DNA of 64,000 bases from Pseudomonas baetica (GCF_019733355.1 NZ_JAIHLQ010000022.1:1-64000), one strand, 5' to 3'. Positions 7,976 to 16,870 are shown, counted from the first letter of the stretch. Numbers and translations are program-made. Notes: a model not told the origin generated them from the letters alone.

Positions 7976-8863
7976 GTGGAAAAGTTTAAAGGCGCCTTGC
8001 TGGTAGGCGCTCTGCGGCTGTTTGCCCTGCTGCCATGGCGGGCCGTGCAGGCCGTGGGTTCGGCGATCGGCTGGATCATGTGGAAAACCCCCAACCGTTC
8101 ACGCGACGTGGTGCGGATCAACCTCGCCAAGTGTTTTCCACAGATGGACCCGGCCGAGCGTGAACGCCTGGTCGGCCAGAGCCTGAAAGACATTGGCAAG
8201 TCTCTGACCGAAAGCGCCTGCGCTTGGATCTGGCCAGCCCAGCGTTCCATTGATCTGGTGCGCGAAGTCGAAGGCCTCGACATCCTCAAGGATGCACTGG
8301 CCTCGGGCAAAGGCGTGGTCGGCATCACCAGTCACCTGGGCAACTGGGAAGTGCTCAACCACTTCTATTGCAGCCAGTGCAAACCGATCATTTTCTATCG
8401 CCCGCCCAAGCTCAAGGCTGTGGATCAATTGCTGCGCAGACAGCGCGTGCAGTTGGGCAACAAAGTCGCCGCTTCCACCAAAGAAGGCATCCTCAGTGTC
8501 ATCAAGGAAGTGCGCAGAGGTGGTGCGGTGGGCATTCCGGCCGACCCGGAACCGGCCGAATCCGCCGGGATCTTCGTGCCGTTCTTCGCCACTCAGGCGC
8601 TGACCAGCAAATTCGTACCGAACATGCTCGCTGGCGGCAAAGCGGTTGGCGTGTTCCTGCATGCACTGCGTCTGCCCGATGGTTCCGGCTACAAAGTGAT
8701 CCTCGAAGCCGCGCCCGACGCCATGTACAGCACCGATACCGAGACGTCCTGCGCGGCCATGAGCCAAGTGGTCGAGCGTTATGTGGCGGCGTATCCGAGC
8801 CAGTACATGTGGAGCATGAAGCGTTTCAAGAAACGTCCACCGGGCGAGGAGCGCTGGTACTGA
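7976..8863 (+). CDS. Lipid A biosynthesis (lauroyl) acyltransferase, LpxL/HtrB type
   Basis: This 295-residue inner-membrane enzyme belongs to the LpxL/LpxM late-acyltransferase family, which adds secondary acyl chains to lipid A. It has an N-terminal hydrophobic helix (about 8-35) and the catalytic HX4E motif (H120-LGNW-E125). A later conserved block has GIPADPEPAESAG and FFATQALTSKF. The GTG start at 7976 follows CAGGAGTGACCT, a good ribosome site. Pseudomonas carries two such genes and I cannot say which position this one acylates. It probably shares a transcript with tag. Confidence 0.9.
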   Translation: MEKFKGALLVGALRLFALLPWRAVQAVGSAIGWIMWKTPNRSRDVVRINLAKCFPQMDPAERERLVGQSLKDIGKSLTESACAWIWPAQRSIDLVREVEGLDILKDALASGKGVVGITSHLGNWEVLNHFYCSQCKPIIFYRPPKLKAVDQLLRRQRVQLGNKVAASTKEGILSVIKEVRRGGAVGIPADPEPAESAGIFVPFFATQALTSKFVPNMLAGGKAVGVFLHALRLPDGSGYKVILEAAPDAMYSTDTETSCAAMSQVVERYVAAYPSQYMWSMKRFKKRPPGEERWY

Positions 8864-8891
8864 GGCGTTGGAGATCATGATTGGCATGATC

Positions 8892-8923
8892 TGTGGATAA
8901 CTTAACCTTCAGGGTTATCCACA
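8892..8923. repeat. Inverted pair of exact DnaA-box 9-mers
   Basis: TGTGGATAAC (8892-8901) and GTTATCCACA (8914-8923) are perfect inverted copies separated by 12 bases. Each contains the exact DnaA box TTATCCACA. Just before it lies a second perfect repeat, AGATCATG (8872-8879) with CATGATCT (8885-8892). No T-tract follows, so it is not a standard terminator. It fills the gap between the acyltransferase and PilZ genes. Confidence 0.7.
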
Positions 8924-8947
8924 ACCGTTCATTCAAGGGCGCAGCAG

Positions 8948-9187
8948 ATGTCCGAACACCGCAAATCGTTTCGCATCAAAATCAGTCACGACAGTTTTGG
9001 CGAATGCCTTGGGCAAACGCGCAACCTGTCGCCTACCGGGGTGTATGTCCAGCATCCGCGTTTGGCGTCATTGCCCAAAGGCGCGGTGGTTTACGGGCAG
9101 GTGCAGGATTTACCCACAGGCGCGCCGCGCGTGCGGATGGAAGTGGTGACGGTGGATGCCGACGGGATCGGCCTGCGCTATCTGTAG
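8948..9187 (+). CDS. Small PilZ-domain protein
   Basis: This 79-residue single-domain PilZ protein is a likely cytoplasmic c-di-GMP receptor or a degenerate relative. Near the N-terminus EHRKSFRIK stands where PilZ proteins have the RxxxR motif (here R5-K-S-F-R9 gives RKSFR, with correct spacing). NLSPTGVYV corresponds to the (D/N)xSxxG motif. The rest is the expected beta-barrel, ending GIGLRYL. The gene occupies the position of the PilZ gene near the P. aeruginosa origin. It is convergent with a TPR gene, with one base between the two stop codons. The partner protein is unknown. Confidence 0.85.
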   Translation: MSEHRKSFRIKISHDSFGECLGQTRNLSPTGVYVQHPRLASLPKGAVVYGQVQDLPTGAPRVRMEVVTVDADGIGLRYL

Positions 9188-9188
9188 A

Positions 9189-9503
9189 TCATTGCGCCTG
9201 ACGATCGAGCTTCTTCAGAAAAACCGTCATTTCCTTCTCGGCTTGCTTGTCGCCATGGGCGCGGGCCGCTTCCAGACCGTGCTCCCACGCCTGCCGTGCG
9301 GCGGCGCTATCGCCCAACGCCAGTTGCGCCTTGCCCAACAGTTTCCACGCCGCCGAATATTTCGGATCGAAACCGACACAGCGCTCAAAGTGCTCGGCAG
9401 CCTTGGCGTTCTCTCCCAGATCCAAGTAGCCCTTACCCAAGCCAAAGCGCAGCAGGGCGTTATCCACACCCTTGGCGAGCATTTTTTCCAGGGATTCGAG
9501 CAT
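9189..9503 (-). CDS. Small tetratricopeptide-repeat protein
   Basis: This 104-residue protein is made almost entirely of TPR helices. Successive units are LLRFGLGKGYLDLGENAKAA, then HFERCVGFDPKYSAAWKLLG and KAQLALGDSAAARQAWEHGL (about residues 17-80). A charged C-terminal helix ends KKLDRQAQ. No signal peptide or membrane segment is seen, so it is probably a cytoplasmic protein-protein interaction module. It is conserved beside the PilZ gene in Pseudomonas. TTATCCACA lies inside it at 9460-9468. No specific function can be assigned. Confidence 0.8.
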   Translation of the reverse strand: MLESLEKMLAKGVDNALLRFGLGKGYLDLGENAKAAEHFERCVGFDPKYSAAWKLLGKAQLALGDSAAARQAWEHGLEAARAHGDKQAEKEMTVFLKKLDRQAQ

Positions 9504-9557
9504 TTGTGGATTCCTTTCTGTGGAGTGTCAGGAGTTGATGGGGGGTAGTGAGGCCTA

Positions 9558-9622
9558 TTCGCGAGCAAGCCCGCTCCCACAATTGGAACGCATTCCCCTG
9601 TGGGAGCGGGCTTGCCCGGGAA
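9558..9622. repeat. REP inverted pair
   Basis: TCGCGAGCAAGCCCGCTCCCACA and an inverted copy TGTGGGAGCGGGCTTGC flank a short spacer, the usual fluorescens-group REP doublet. It lies between the TPR gene and trkA. Confidence 0.92.
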
Positions 9623-9647
9623 GAGGCCAGTGCTGTCACCGCAACAC

Positions 9648-11024
9648 TCAGAAAAAGCTCAACCCCACATGGAACAACTTCTCCACATCCCGGATATGTT
9701 TTTTATCCACAAGGAACAGAATCACATGGTCACCCGCTTCGATCACGGTGTCGTCGTGGGCGATGATCACTTGTTCATTGCGGATGACGGCGCCAATGGT
9801 GGTGCCCGGTGGCAGGCCGATTTTATCGATGGGCTTGCCGATCACTTTGCTCGACTTGGCATCACCGTGGGCGATTGCTTCGATCGCTTCCGCAGCCCCC
9901 CGTCGCAATGAGTGCACGCTGACGATATCGCCACGGCGTACGTGGGCCAGCAAGGTGCCGATGGTCGCCAGTTGCGGGCTGATGGCGATGTCGATGTCGC
10001 CGCCCTGGATCAGGTCGACGTAAGCCGGGTTGTTGATGATCGTCATCACTTTCTTCGCCCCCAGCCGTTTGGCCAGCAGCGACGACATGATGTTGGCTTC
10101 GTCATCGTTGGTCAGGGCGAGGAAGATATCCGCGTCGGCGATGTTCTCTTCCAGCAGCAAGTCGCGGTCCGACGCGCTGCCCTGCAGCACCACGGTGCTG
10201 TCGAGGGTGTCGGAGAGATAGCGGCAGCGTGCCGGGCTCATCTCGATGATCTTCACCTGATAACGGCTTTCGATGGCCTCGGCCAAGCGTTCGCCGATCT
10301 GCCCGCCACCGGCGATGACGATGCGTTTGTAGGTTTCGTCGAGACGGCGCATTTCACTCATCACCGCGCGAATATCCTCACGCGCAGCGATGAAGAAGAC
10401 TTCGTCATCGGCTTCGATCACCGTGTCGCCCTGGGGCAGGATCGGCCGGTCGCGGCGGAAAATCGCCGCCACGCGGGTCTCGACATTCGGCATGTGTTCG
10501 CGCAATTGGCGCAGTTGCTGACCCACCAGCGGCCCGCCGTAATAGGCACGCACGGCCACCAGTTGCGCCTTGCCTTCGGCGAAGTCGATCACCTGCAAGG
10601 CGCCGGGATGCTGGATCAGGCGCTTGATGTAATTGGTGACGACTTGCTCGGGGCTGATCAGCACGTCGACCGGAATCGCTTCGTTCTGGAACAGCTGTTC
10701 CTCGCGGGCCAGGTAAGACGCTTCGCGCACCCGGGCGATTTTGGTCGGGGTGTGGAACAGCGTGTGGGCGACCTGGCAGGCAACCATGTTGGTTTCGTCG
10801 CTGTTGGTCACCGCTACCAACATGTCGGCGTCGTCGGCGCCGGCCTGACGCAGCACCGACGGCAGCGAGCCACGGCCCTGAATAGTACGGATGTCGAGGC
10901 GGTCGCCGAGGTCGCGCAGGCGCTCGCCGTCCGTGTCGACCACCGTGATGTCGTTGGCCTCGCTGGCCAAATGTTCAGCCAGCGAACCGCCGACCTGTCC
11001 TGCACCGAGGATGATGATTTTCAT
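9648..11024 (-). CDS. trkA: Trk potassium uptake regulatory subunit TrkA
   Basis: This 458-residue cytoplasmic NAD(H)-binding subunit gates the TrkH/TrkG potassium channel. It contains two tandem RCK modules. The first Rossmann motif is at the extreme N-terminus (ILGAGQVGGSLAEHL) and the second begins near residue 232 (IVIAGGGQIGERLAEAI). Each is followed by an RCK_C domain (VRAYYGGPLVG; the last ends FHVGLSFF). The length matches TrkA. It is 22 bp behind rsmB on the same strand, continuing the fmt-rsmB-trkA run. No trkH is present here, as is usual for Pseudomonas. Confidence 0.96.
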   Translation of the reverse strand: MKIIILGAGQVGGSLAEHLASEANDITVVDTDGERLRDLGDRLDIRTIQGRGSLPSVLRQAGADDADMLVAVTNSDETNMVACQVAHTLFHTPTKIARVREASYLAREEQLFQNEAIPVDVLISPEQVVTNYIKRLIQHPGALQVIDFAEGKAQLVAVRAYYGGPLVGQQLRQLREHMPNVETRVAAIFRRDRPILPQGDTVIEADDEVFFIAAREDIRAVMSEMRRLDETYKRIVIAGGGQIGERLAEAIESRYQVKIIEMSPARCRYLSDTLDSTVVLQGSASDRDLLLEENIADADIFLALTNDDEANIMSSLLAKRLGAKKVMTIINNPAYVDLIQGGDIDIAISPQLATIGTLLAHVRRGDIVSVHSLRRGAAEAIEAIAHGDAKSSKVIGKPIDKIGLPPGTTIGAVIRNEQVIIAHDDTVIEAGDHVILFLVDKKHIRDVEKLFHVGLSFF

Positions 11025-11046
11025 CCAGTCACTCCGTTGAATCCGT

Positions 11047-12357
11047 TTAGCCGCGAGATGCAGCGATCTTGATCAGCTTGGCGTAATAGAACCCGTCATG
11101 GCCACCCTGCTGGGCCAGCAATTGGCGACCATGGGGCTGCTTGATCCCGGCCGTCGTTGCCAGATCCAGTTCCCGTGCGCCCGCCGTGCGTTCGAGGAAC
11201 GCGGCAATCACTTCGGTGTTCTCGGTCGGCAAAGTCGAGCAAGTGGCGTAGAGCACAATGCCGCCGACTTCGAGGGTTTTCCACATCGCGTCGAGCAACT
11301 CGCCTTGCAGTTGCGCCAGAGCCGCGATGTCGTCGGCCTGGCGGGTCAGTTTGATGTCCGGATGGCGGCGGATGACGCCTGTGGCCGAGCACGGTGCGTC
11401 GAGCAGGATGCGCTGGAACGGTTTGCCGTCCCACCATACCGCCGTTTCGCGACCGTCGGCTGCGATCAGTTCGGCGCTCAGCCCCAAACGTTCAAGGTTC
11501 TCTCTGACTCGCACCAGGCGCTTGGCTTCCAGATCCACCGCCACCACGCCAGCCAGCGCGGGTTCGGCCTCAAGGATGTGGCAGGTCTTGCCTCCCGGGG
11601 CGCAGCAGGCATCGAGCACCCGCTGGCCCGGAGCGAGGTCGAGCAAGTCGGCGGCCAGTTGCGCCGCTTCGTCCTGCACGCTGATCCAGCCATCGGCAAA
11701 ACCCGGCAGGCTGCGCACATCGGCCGCGGCTTCGAGGACGATGCCGTCGCGGCTGTAAACGCACGGTGTCGCCGCGATACCGGCCTCAGTCAGCAATCCC
11801 AGGTAGGCGTCGCGACTGTGATGACGGCGATTGACCCGCAGAATCATCGGCGGATGCGCGTTGTTGGCTTCGCAGATCGCTTCCCACTGCTCGGGCCAGA
11901 AAGCTTTCAGGGATTTTTGCAGCCAGCGGGGGTGGGCGGTACGCACCACCGGATCACGCTCCAGCTCGGCGAAAATCGTTTCGCTCTCGCGTTGCGCGTT
12001 ACGCAGCACAGCATTGAGCAGACCTTTGGCCCAAGGCTTTTTCAGCTTGTCGGCGCACCCCACCGTTTCACCGATGGCGGCGTGGGCCGGCACACGGGTG
12101 TAGAGCAGTTGGTAGAGCCCGACCAGCAGCAACGCCTCGACATCGGCATCGGCGGCCTTGAAGGGCTTCTGCAGCAGTTTCTCCGCCAGTGCCGACAAGC
12201 GTGGCTGCCAGCGCGCTGTGCCGAACGCCAGATCCTGAGTGAAGCCGCGATCGCGATCCTCGACCTTGTCCAGTTGCGTCGGCAAGGAACTGTTCAGCGA
12301 GGCTTTGCCACTCAGTACAGCGGCGAGTGCCTTGGCGGCGGCCAGACGCGGGTTCAT
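11047..12357 (-). CDS. rsmB: 16S rRNA (cytosine-967-C5)-methyltransferase
   Basis: This 436-residue S-adenosylmethionine-dependent enzyme makes m5C967 in 16S rRNA. The N-terminal NusB-like RNA-binding domain spans about 1-135. The methyltransferase domain shows the SAM loop CCAPGGKTCHILE, the first motif cysteine region LDAPCSATGVIRRHPDIK, and the catalytic TCSTLPTEN. Its start overlaps the stop of fmt by the usual ATGA (12354-12357). In many gammaproteobacteria fmt, rsmB and trkA are neighbours, as here. Confidence 0.95.
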   Translation of the reverse strand: MNPRLAAAKALAAVLSGKASLNSSLPTQLDKVEDRDRGFTQDLAFGTARWQPRLSALAEKLLQKPFKAADADVEALLLVGLYQLLYTRVPAHAAIGETVGCADKLKKPWAKGLLNAVLRNAQRESETIFAELERDPVVRTAHPRWLQKSLKAFWPEQWEAICEANNAHPPMILRVNRRHHSRDAYLGLLTEAGIAATPCVYSRDGIVLEAAADVRSLPGFADGWISVQDEAAQLAADLLDLAPGQRVLDACCAPGGKTCHILEAEPALAGVVAVDLEAKRLVRVRENLERLGLSAELIAADGRETAVWWDGKPFQRILLDAPCSATGVIRRHPDIKLTRQADDIAALAQLQGELLDAMWKTLEVGGIVLYATCSTLPTENTEVIAAFLERTAGARELDLATTAGIKQPHGRQLLAQQGGHDGFYYAKLIKIAASRG

Positions 12358-13313
12358 TGCGCGGCCACCGCAGCGCCCAGCACGGTGCCGACGGCGAATT
12401 TCTCACGACGGCTGTTGAACAGGTCGCTGAAGTTCAGCGCCTTGCCGCCGGGCAATTGCAGACGGGTCAGGCACAGTGCCTGTGCGCCGCACGCGACGAT
12501 CAAGCCGTCCTTGCTGGCGCTGAGGATGGTGCCCGGTGCGCCGTTGCCTTCGGCGAGCGTCGCCGCCAGCACTTTCAGCGCTTCACCGTTGAGGGTGCTG
12601 TGGGTGATCGGCCATGGATTGAAGGCGCGGACCAGACGCTCCAGCTCAACGGCCGGGCGGCTCCAGTCGATGCGTGCTTCGTCCTTGTTCAGTTTGTGCG
12701 CGTAGGTGGCGAGGTCATCGTTCTGCACTTCGCCTTCCAGCGTCCCGGCAGCGAGACCGGCAATCGCCTGCACCACGGCCGGTGGGCCCAGCTCGGCGAG
12801 ACGGTCGTGGAGGCTGCCGCCAGTGTCGCCGGCGCTGATCGGCGTGACGACCTTGAGCAGCATCGGCCCGGTGTCGAGACCCGCCTCCATGCGCATCACG
12901 GTCACGCCACTTTCGGCATCACCCGCTTCGACGGCGCGCTGAATCGGCGCCGCACCGCGCCAGCGAGGCAGCAAGGAGGCGTGGCTGTTGATGCAGCCCA
13001 GGCGCGGAATATCCAGCACCACTTGCGGCAGGATCAGGCCGTAGGCGACCACCACCATCAAGTCCGGCTTCAGCGCGGCGAGTTCAGCCTGAGCGTCAGC
13101 GTTGCGCAAAGTCGGCGGCTGCAACACCTGGATATTATTTTCCAGCGCTAGCTGTTTAACCGGGCTCGGCATCAGTTTTTGCCCGCGACCGGCCGGACGA
13201 TCCGGTTGGGTGTAGACCGCAACGATCTCGTAATGGCTGCTCAGCAAGGCCTTGAGGTGTTCTGCGGCGAATTCCGGGGTACCGGCAAAAACGATGCGCA
13301 GTGGCTCAGTCAT
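12354..13313 (-). CDS. fmt: Methionyl-tRNA formyltransferase
   Basis: This 319-residue enzyme transfers a formyl group from 10-formyl-tetrahydrofolate to Met-tRNAfMet for translation initiation. Family motifs include IVFAGTPEFAAEHL at the N-terminus, the SLLPRWRGAAPIQRA loop (catalytic N-H-D region around CINSHASLLP), and a C-terminal tRNA-binding domain (about 208-319). It follows def after 57 bp, but a strong terminator on this strand lies in that gap. It may therefore be transcribed partly from its own promoter. It overlaps rsmB by four bases. Confidence 0.96.
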   Translation of the reverse strand: MTEPLRIVFAGTPEFAAEHLKALLSSHYEIVAVYTQPDRPAGRGQKLMPSPVKQLALENNIQVLQPPTLRNADAQAELAALKPDLMVVVAYGLILPQVVLDIPRLGCINSHASLLPRWRGAAPIQRAVEAGDAESGVTVMRMEAGLDTGPMLLKVVTPISAGDTGGSLHDRLAELGPPAVVQAIAGLAAGTLEGEVQNDDLATYAHKLNKDEARIDWSRPAVELERLVRAFNPWPITHSTLNGEALKVLAATLAEGNGAPGTILSASKDGLIVACGAQALCLTRLQLPGGKALNFSDLFNSRREKFAVGTVLGAAVAAQ

Positions 13314-13329
13314 GGAAGGAGTCTCATAA

Positions 13330-13359
13330 AAAGAAAAAGGCTTGCCGCAGCAAGCCTTT
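13330..13359 (-). terminator. Rho-independent terminator between def and fmt
   Basis: Read on the minus strand, a perfect 10-bp stem (AAAGGCTTGC/GCAAGCCTTT, four-base loop) is followed by TTCTTTTT. It ends def transcripts before fmt, or allows partial read-through. Confidence 0.85.
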
Positions 13360-13370
13360 GAAGAGGGGCA

Positions 13371-13877
13371 TCAAGCGTTCTGGCGATGCTGCTTTTCCAG
13401 TTTCTTCTTGATCCGGTCGCGTTTGAGCGTGGACAGGTAATCGACGAACAATTTGCCGTTGAGGTGGTCGCATTCGTGCTGGATACACACGGCGAGCAGG
13501 CCTTCGGCGATCAGTTCGTAAGGCTTGCCGTCACGGTCCAGCGCCTTGATCCTGACCTTCTGCGGGCGGTCGACGTTTTCGTAGAAACCCGGCACCGAGA
13601 GGCAGCCTTCCTGATACTGATCCATTTCTTCGGTCAGCGATTCGAACTCGGGATTGATGAATACCCGTGGTTCGGTGCGGTCTTCTGAAAGGTCCATCAC
13701 AACGATACGTTGGTGCACGTTGACCTGGGTCGCGGCGAGGCCGATGCCCGGCGCTTCATACATTGTTTCAAACATGTCATCGACCAACTGACGCACTTCG
13801 TCGTCCACTACGGCCACAGGCTTGGCGATAGTACGCAGACGCGGGTCCGGAAATTCGAGGATGTTTAAAATGGCCAT
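13371..13877 (-). CDS. def: Peptide deformylase
   Basis: This 168-residue metalloenzyme removes the N-formyl group from new proteins. The three deformylase motifs are intact: GIGLAATQVN (motif 1), EGCLSVPG (motif 2, metal-binding Cys) and HECDHLNG (motif 3, HEXXH with both His ligands). I chose the ATG at 13877, giving MAILNILEFPD, the standard start. An upstream frame of 57 residues lies in the region shared with the divergent LysM gene and is not protein-like. It precedes fmt on the same strand, so the genes for adding and removing formyl groups are neighbours. Confidence 0.97.
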   Translation of the reverse strand: MAILNILEFPDPRLRTIAKPVAVVDDEVRQLVDDMFETMYEAPGIGLAATQVNVHQRIVVMDLSEDRTEPRVFINPEFESLTEEMDQYQEGCLSVPGFYENVDRPQKVRIKALDRDGKPYELIAEGLLAVCIQHECDHLNGKLFVDYLSTLKRDRIKKKLEKQHRQNA

Positions 13878-14035
13878 AGGCTGATTGCTGCACGTATTGA
13901 GTAAAGTCGGGTCGATGGCCTGGCAGGTCCGAAGATGCAGGCTACCGTTGTGAAGCGTAGCTGCTGCAATTGCAGGAGCGAGCCACGGGGGCTCTGACGA
14001 TTCACGCGAACGCACATGATAAAGGGATTCGCTGC

Positions 14036-15061
14036 ATGAGGAAAACACTACTCGCCCTGCTGCTTCTGGCTTCGGCCGGCGTGGCGCAAGGGCAAGTGCA
14101 ACTCAGGGATGGTTTTCCACAGCAATACACGGTGGTTTCGGGGGATACGCTCTGGGATATTTCCGGCAAATACCTGCGCGAGCCCTGGCAGTGGCCACAG
14201 CTGTGGCGGGCCAACCCGCAGATCGAAAACCCCAACCTGATCTACCCCGGCGACACGCTGACGCTCAGTTACGTCAACGGTCAGCCGCAACTGACCCTCA
14301 ACCGTGGCGAGTCACGGGGCACGATCAAGCTGTCGCCACGAATTCGCACCAGCCCGGTGGCCGAGGCGATTCCGAGCATCCCACTGAAATCGATCAACAG
14401 TTTTCTGCTGAGCAACCGCATCGTCGACAAGGTCGAGGACTTCGACAAGGCGCCGTACATCGTCGCCGGCGATGCCGAACGGGTGCTCAGCGGCACCGGC
14501 GACCGCATCTTCGCGCGTGGCCATTTCGACCCGAACCAGCCGGTTTACGGGATTTTCCGCCAGGGCAAGGTCTACACCGATCCGCAGACCAAGGAGTTTC
14601 TGGGGATCAACGCCGACGACATCGGTGGCGGTGAGATCGTGGCCACCGAAGGCGACGTCGCCACCCTCGCCCTGCAACGCACCACCCAGGAAGTGCGCCT
14701 CGGCGACCGTTTGTTCAGCGGCGAAGAGCGTTCGATCAACTCAACCTTCATGCCCAGCGCACCGGCCAGCAACATCAACGGGGTGATCATCGACGTGCCA
14801 CGCGGCGTCACCCAGATCGGCGTGATGGACGTGGTCACCCTGAACAAGGGCAAACGCGACGGTTTGGCCGAAGGCAATGTGCTGGTGGTGATGAAAACCG
14901 GGGAAACCGTGCGTGACCGCATCACCGGCCAACCCTTGAAAATTCCCGACGAACGCGCCGGATTGCTGATGGTGTTCCGCACCTACGAAAAGCTCAGCTA
15001 CGGCCTCGTGCTCAACGCATCGCGCTCGCTGGCGGTGCTCGACAAGGTGCGCAATCCGTAA
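14036..15061 (+). CDS. LysM-domain secreted or envelope protein
   Basis: This 341-residue protein has a signal peptide (MRKTLLALLLLASAGVAQG) and one LysM peptidoglycan-binding domain at about 33-83 (YTVVSGDTLWDISGKYL ... NPNLIYPGDTL). The remaining 250 residues are beta-rich and have no recognised catalytic motif. I chose the ATG at 14036 because the signal peptide starts there. A longer frame from 13970 would place it internally. The protein is conserved between def and dprA in Pseudomonas and probably acts in the periplasm at the cell wall. No enzyme activity should be assumed. Confidence 0.88.
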   Translation: MRKTLLALLLLASAGVAQGQVQLRDGFPQQYTVVSGDTLWDISGKYLREPWQWPQLWRANPQIENPNLIYPGDTLTLSYVNGQPQLTLNRGESRGTIKLSPRIRTSPVAEAIPSIPLKSINSFLLSNRIVDKVEDFDKAPYIVAGDAERVLSGTGDRIFARGHFDPNQPVYGIFRQGKVYTDPQTKEFLGINADDIGGGEIVATEGDVATLALQRTTQEVRLGDRLFSGEERSINSTFMPSAPASNINGVIIDVPRGVTQIGVMDVVTLNKGKRDGLAEGNVLVVMKTGETVRDRITGQPLKIPDERAGLLMVFRTYEKLSYGLVLNASRSLAVLDKVRNP

Positions 15062-15141
15062 GCGTGCTCAACAAGTTACCAACAGAGTTATCCACAGCTT
15101 GTTCCGAATGGTTCGGGGCTTATAACGATCAAGGATGATCC

Positions 15142-16242
15142 ATGATGATGTCTGTCTGTACGCCCGTTTCCCCGGCGGAACTGGAAGCGCGCCTGCGCCT
15201 GCACCGCTTGCCGGAAATCGGCCCGAAGCGGTTTGCCAAATTGCTCGAAGCCTTCGGCTCGGCTTCCAAAGCCATCAGCGCCCCGGCCAGTGCCTGGCGC
15301 TCGCTGGGTTTGCCAGCGGCATGCGCTGAAGCGCGGCGCTGTCCTGAAGTGCGCGATGGCGCCAGTCATGCCATGCGCTGGCTAGAGCGCCCAGGTCAGC
15401 ATTTGCTGATGTGGGATCAACCGGATTACCCGGCCTTGCTGGCGCAGATTCCTGATCCGCCACCGCTGCTGTTCGTGGCTGGTGATCCGCTTATTCTGGA
15501 GAAACCGCAACTGGCGATGGTGGGCAGTCGACGCGCTTCGCGTCCGGGTATGGACACGGCGGCGGCGTTTTCCCGCAGTCTCGCCGGGGCCGGTTTTGTC
15601 ATCAACAGTGGCTTGGCGTTGGGTATTGATGCCGCCGCGCATCAAGCGGCACTGGACGTGGGAGGGCAGACGGTCGGCGTGCTCGGCACGGGTCTGGAAA
15701 ATTTTTATCCACAGCGCAATCGGCGACTGGCTGACGCAATGATTGCCTCGGGCAGCGCGGTGCTTTCGGAGTTCCCGCTGGACGCCGGACCGAGCGCGAG
15801 CAACTTCCCGCGACGTAACCGGATCATAAGTGGCTTGTCCCTTGGTGTATTGGTGGTGGAGGCAAGTGTCGCCAGTGGTTCGTTGATCACCGCGCGGCTG
15901 GCGGCGGAGCAGGGGCGAGAGGTTTACGCCATTCCTGGCTCCATTCATCACCCCGGTGCGCGGGGTTGTCACCAGTTGATCCGCGATGGCGCGGTGCTGG
16001 TGGAAACCATCGAACATATTCTTGAAGCGCTGCGTGGCTGGCAGCATCTACCGATATCCACCGACACCCCGAAAACCGATCACCCACTGCTGCGCCTGCT
16101 CCACGCGGCGCCACACACCAGTGAAGCCTTGGTCGATAGCAGCGGCTGGGCTTTGCCCAAAGTGCTGGCGGCACTGACCGAACTGGAAATGGACGGCCGT
16201 GCAGTGTGTGAAAACGGTCGCTGGTTGGCGAGGACACGCTAG
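15142..16242 (+). CDS. dprA: DNA-processing protein DprA (Smf)
   Basis: This 366-residue protein of natural-transformation machinery binds incoming single-stranded DNA and loads RecA. The Rossmann core shows MVGSRRASRPG, INSGLALGIDAAAH, GTGLENFYPQRNR, SEFPLDAGPSASNFPRRNR and PGSIHHPGARGCHQLI. A C-terminal winged-helix segment occupies the last 65 residues or so. Three ATG codons stand in a row at 15142, 15145 and 15148 after AAGGATGATCC, so the true start could be any of them. It follows the LysM gene and precedes tsaC, a common order. A DnaA-box 9-mer lies just upstream (15088-15096) and another inside (15705-15713). Confidence 0.95.
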   Translation: MMMSVCTPVSPAELEARLRLHRLPEIGPKRFAKLLEAFGSASKAISAPASAWRSLGLPAACAEARRCPEVRDGASHAMRWLERPGQHLLMWDQPDYPALLAQIPDPPPLLFVAGDPLILEKPQLAMVGSRRASRPGMDTAAAFSRSLAGAGFVINSGLALGIDAAAHQAALDVGGQTVGVLGTGLENFYPQRNRRLADAMIASGSAVLSEFPLDAGPSASNFPRRNRIISGLSLGVLVVEASVASGSLITARLAAEQGREVYAIPGSIHHPGARGCHQLIRDGAVLVETIEHILEALRGWQHLPISTDTPKTDHPLLRLLHAAPHTSEALVDSSGWALPKVLAALTELEMDGRAVCENGRWLARTR

Positions 16243-16296
16243 GTTTTACAGGGAAGATCGGTAAACTGCGCGAAACCTGTTTGCGGAGAGTTTTTC

Positions 16297-16854
16297 ATGG
16301 TCAACAGTTGGCGTGTGCAACAAGCCGCACGAGAGATTCGTGCCGGGGCGGTGATTGCCTATCCAACCGAAGCCGTCTGGGGACTGGGTTGCGACCCGTG
16401 GAACGAAGAGGCGGTGGATCGGTTGCTGGCGATCAAGAATCGTTCGGTCGACAAGGGCCTGATTCTGGTCGCCGACAACATCCGCCAGTTCGACTTTCTG
16501 TTCGAAGACTTCCCGCAGGAGTGGATCGACCGCATGGCCAGCACCTGGCCAGGGCCGAACACCTGGCTGGTGCCGCACCAGAACCTGCTGCCTGAGTGGG
16601 TTACGGGTGTACACGACACCGTGGCGTTGCGGGTCAGCGATCATCCGCAGGTGCGCGACTTGTGCTCGATGGTCGGGCCGCTGATTTCGACCTCGGCCAA
16701 CCCACAAGGGCGTCCGGCGGCGCGCACGAGGTTGCGGGTCGAACAGTATTTTCGTGGGCAGATCGATCTGGTGCTGGGCGGGGAACTGGGTGGGCGCAAG
16801 AACCCGAGCCTGATTCGCGATCTGGCCACCGGCAACGTCGTGCGCCCGGCCTGA
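16297..16854 (+). CDS. tsaC: Threonylcarbamoyl-AMP synthase
   Basis: This 185-residue YrdC/Sua5-family enzyme makes threonylcarbamoyl-AMP from threonine, bicarbonate and ATP for the t6A37 modification of tRNAs. Typical motifs are VIAYPTEAVWGLGCDP, the KNRSVDKGLILVADN loop, PGPNTWLVP and STSANPQGRPA. The length fits the short TsaC form without a Sua5 domain. It lies 54 bp after dprA on the same strand. A REP doublet follows. Confidence 0.95.
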   Translation: MVNSWRVQQAAREIRAGAVIAYPTEAVWGLGCDPWNEEAVDRLLAIKNRSVDKGLILVADNIRQFDFLFEDFPQEWIDRMASTWPGPNTWLVPHQNLLPEWVTGVHDTVALRVSDHPQVRDLCSMVGPLISTSANPQGRPAARTRLRVEQYFRGQIDLVLGGELGGRKNPSLIRDLATGNVVRPA

Positions 16855-16870
16855 AGACCGAGCTGCGCTC

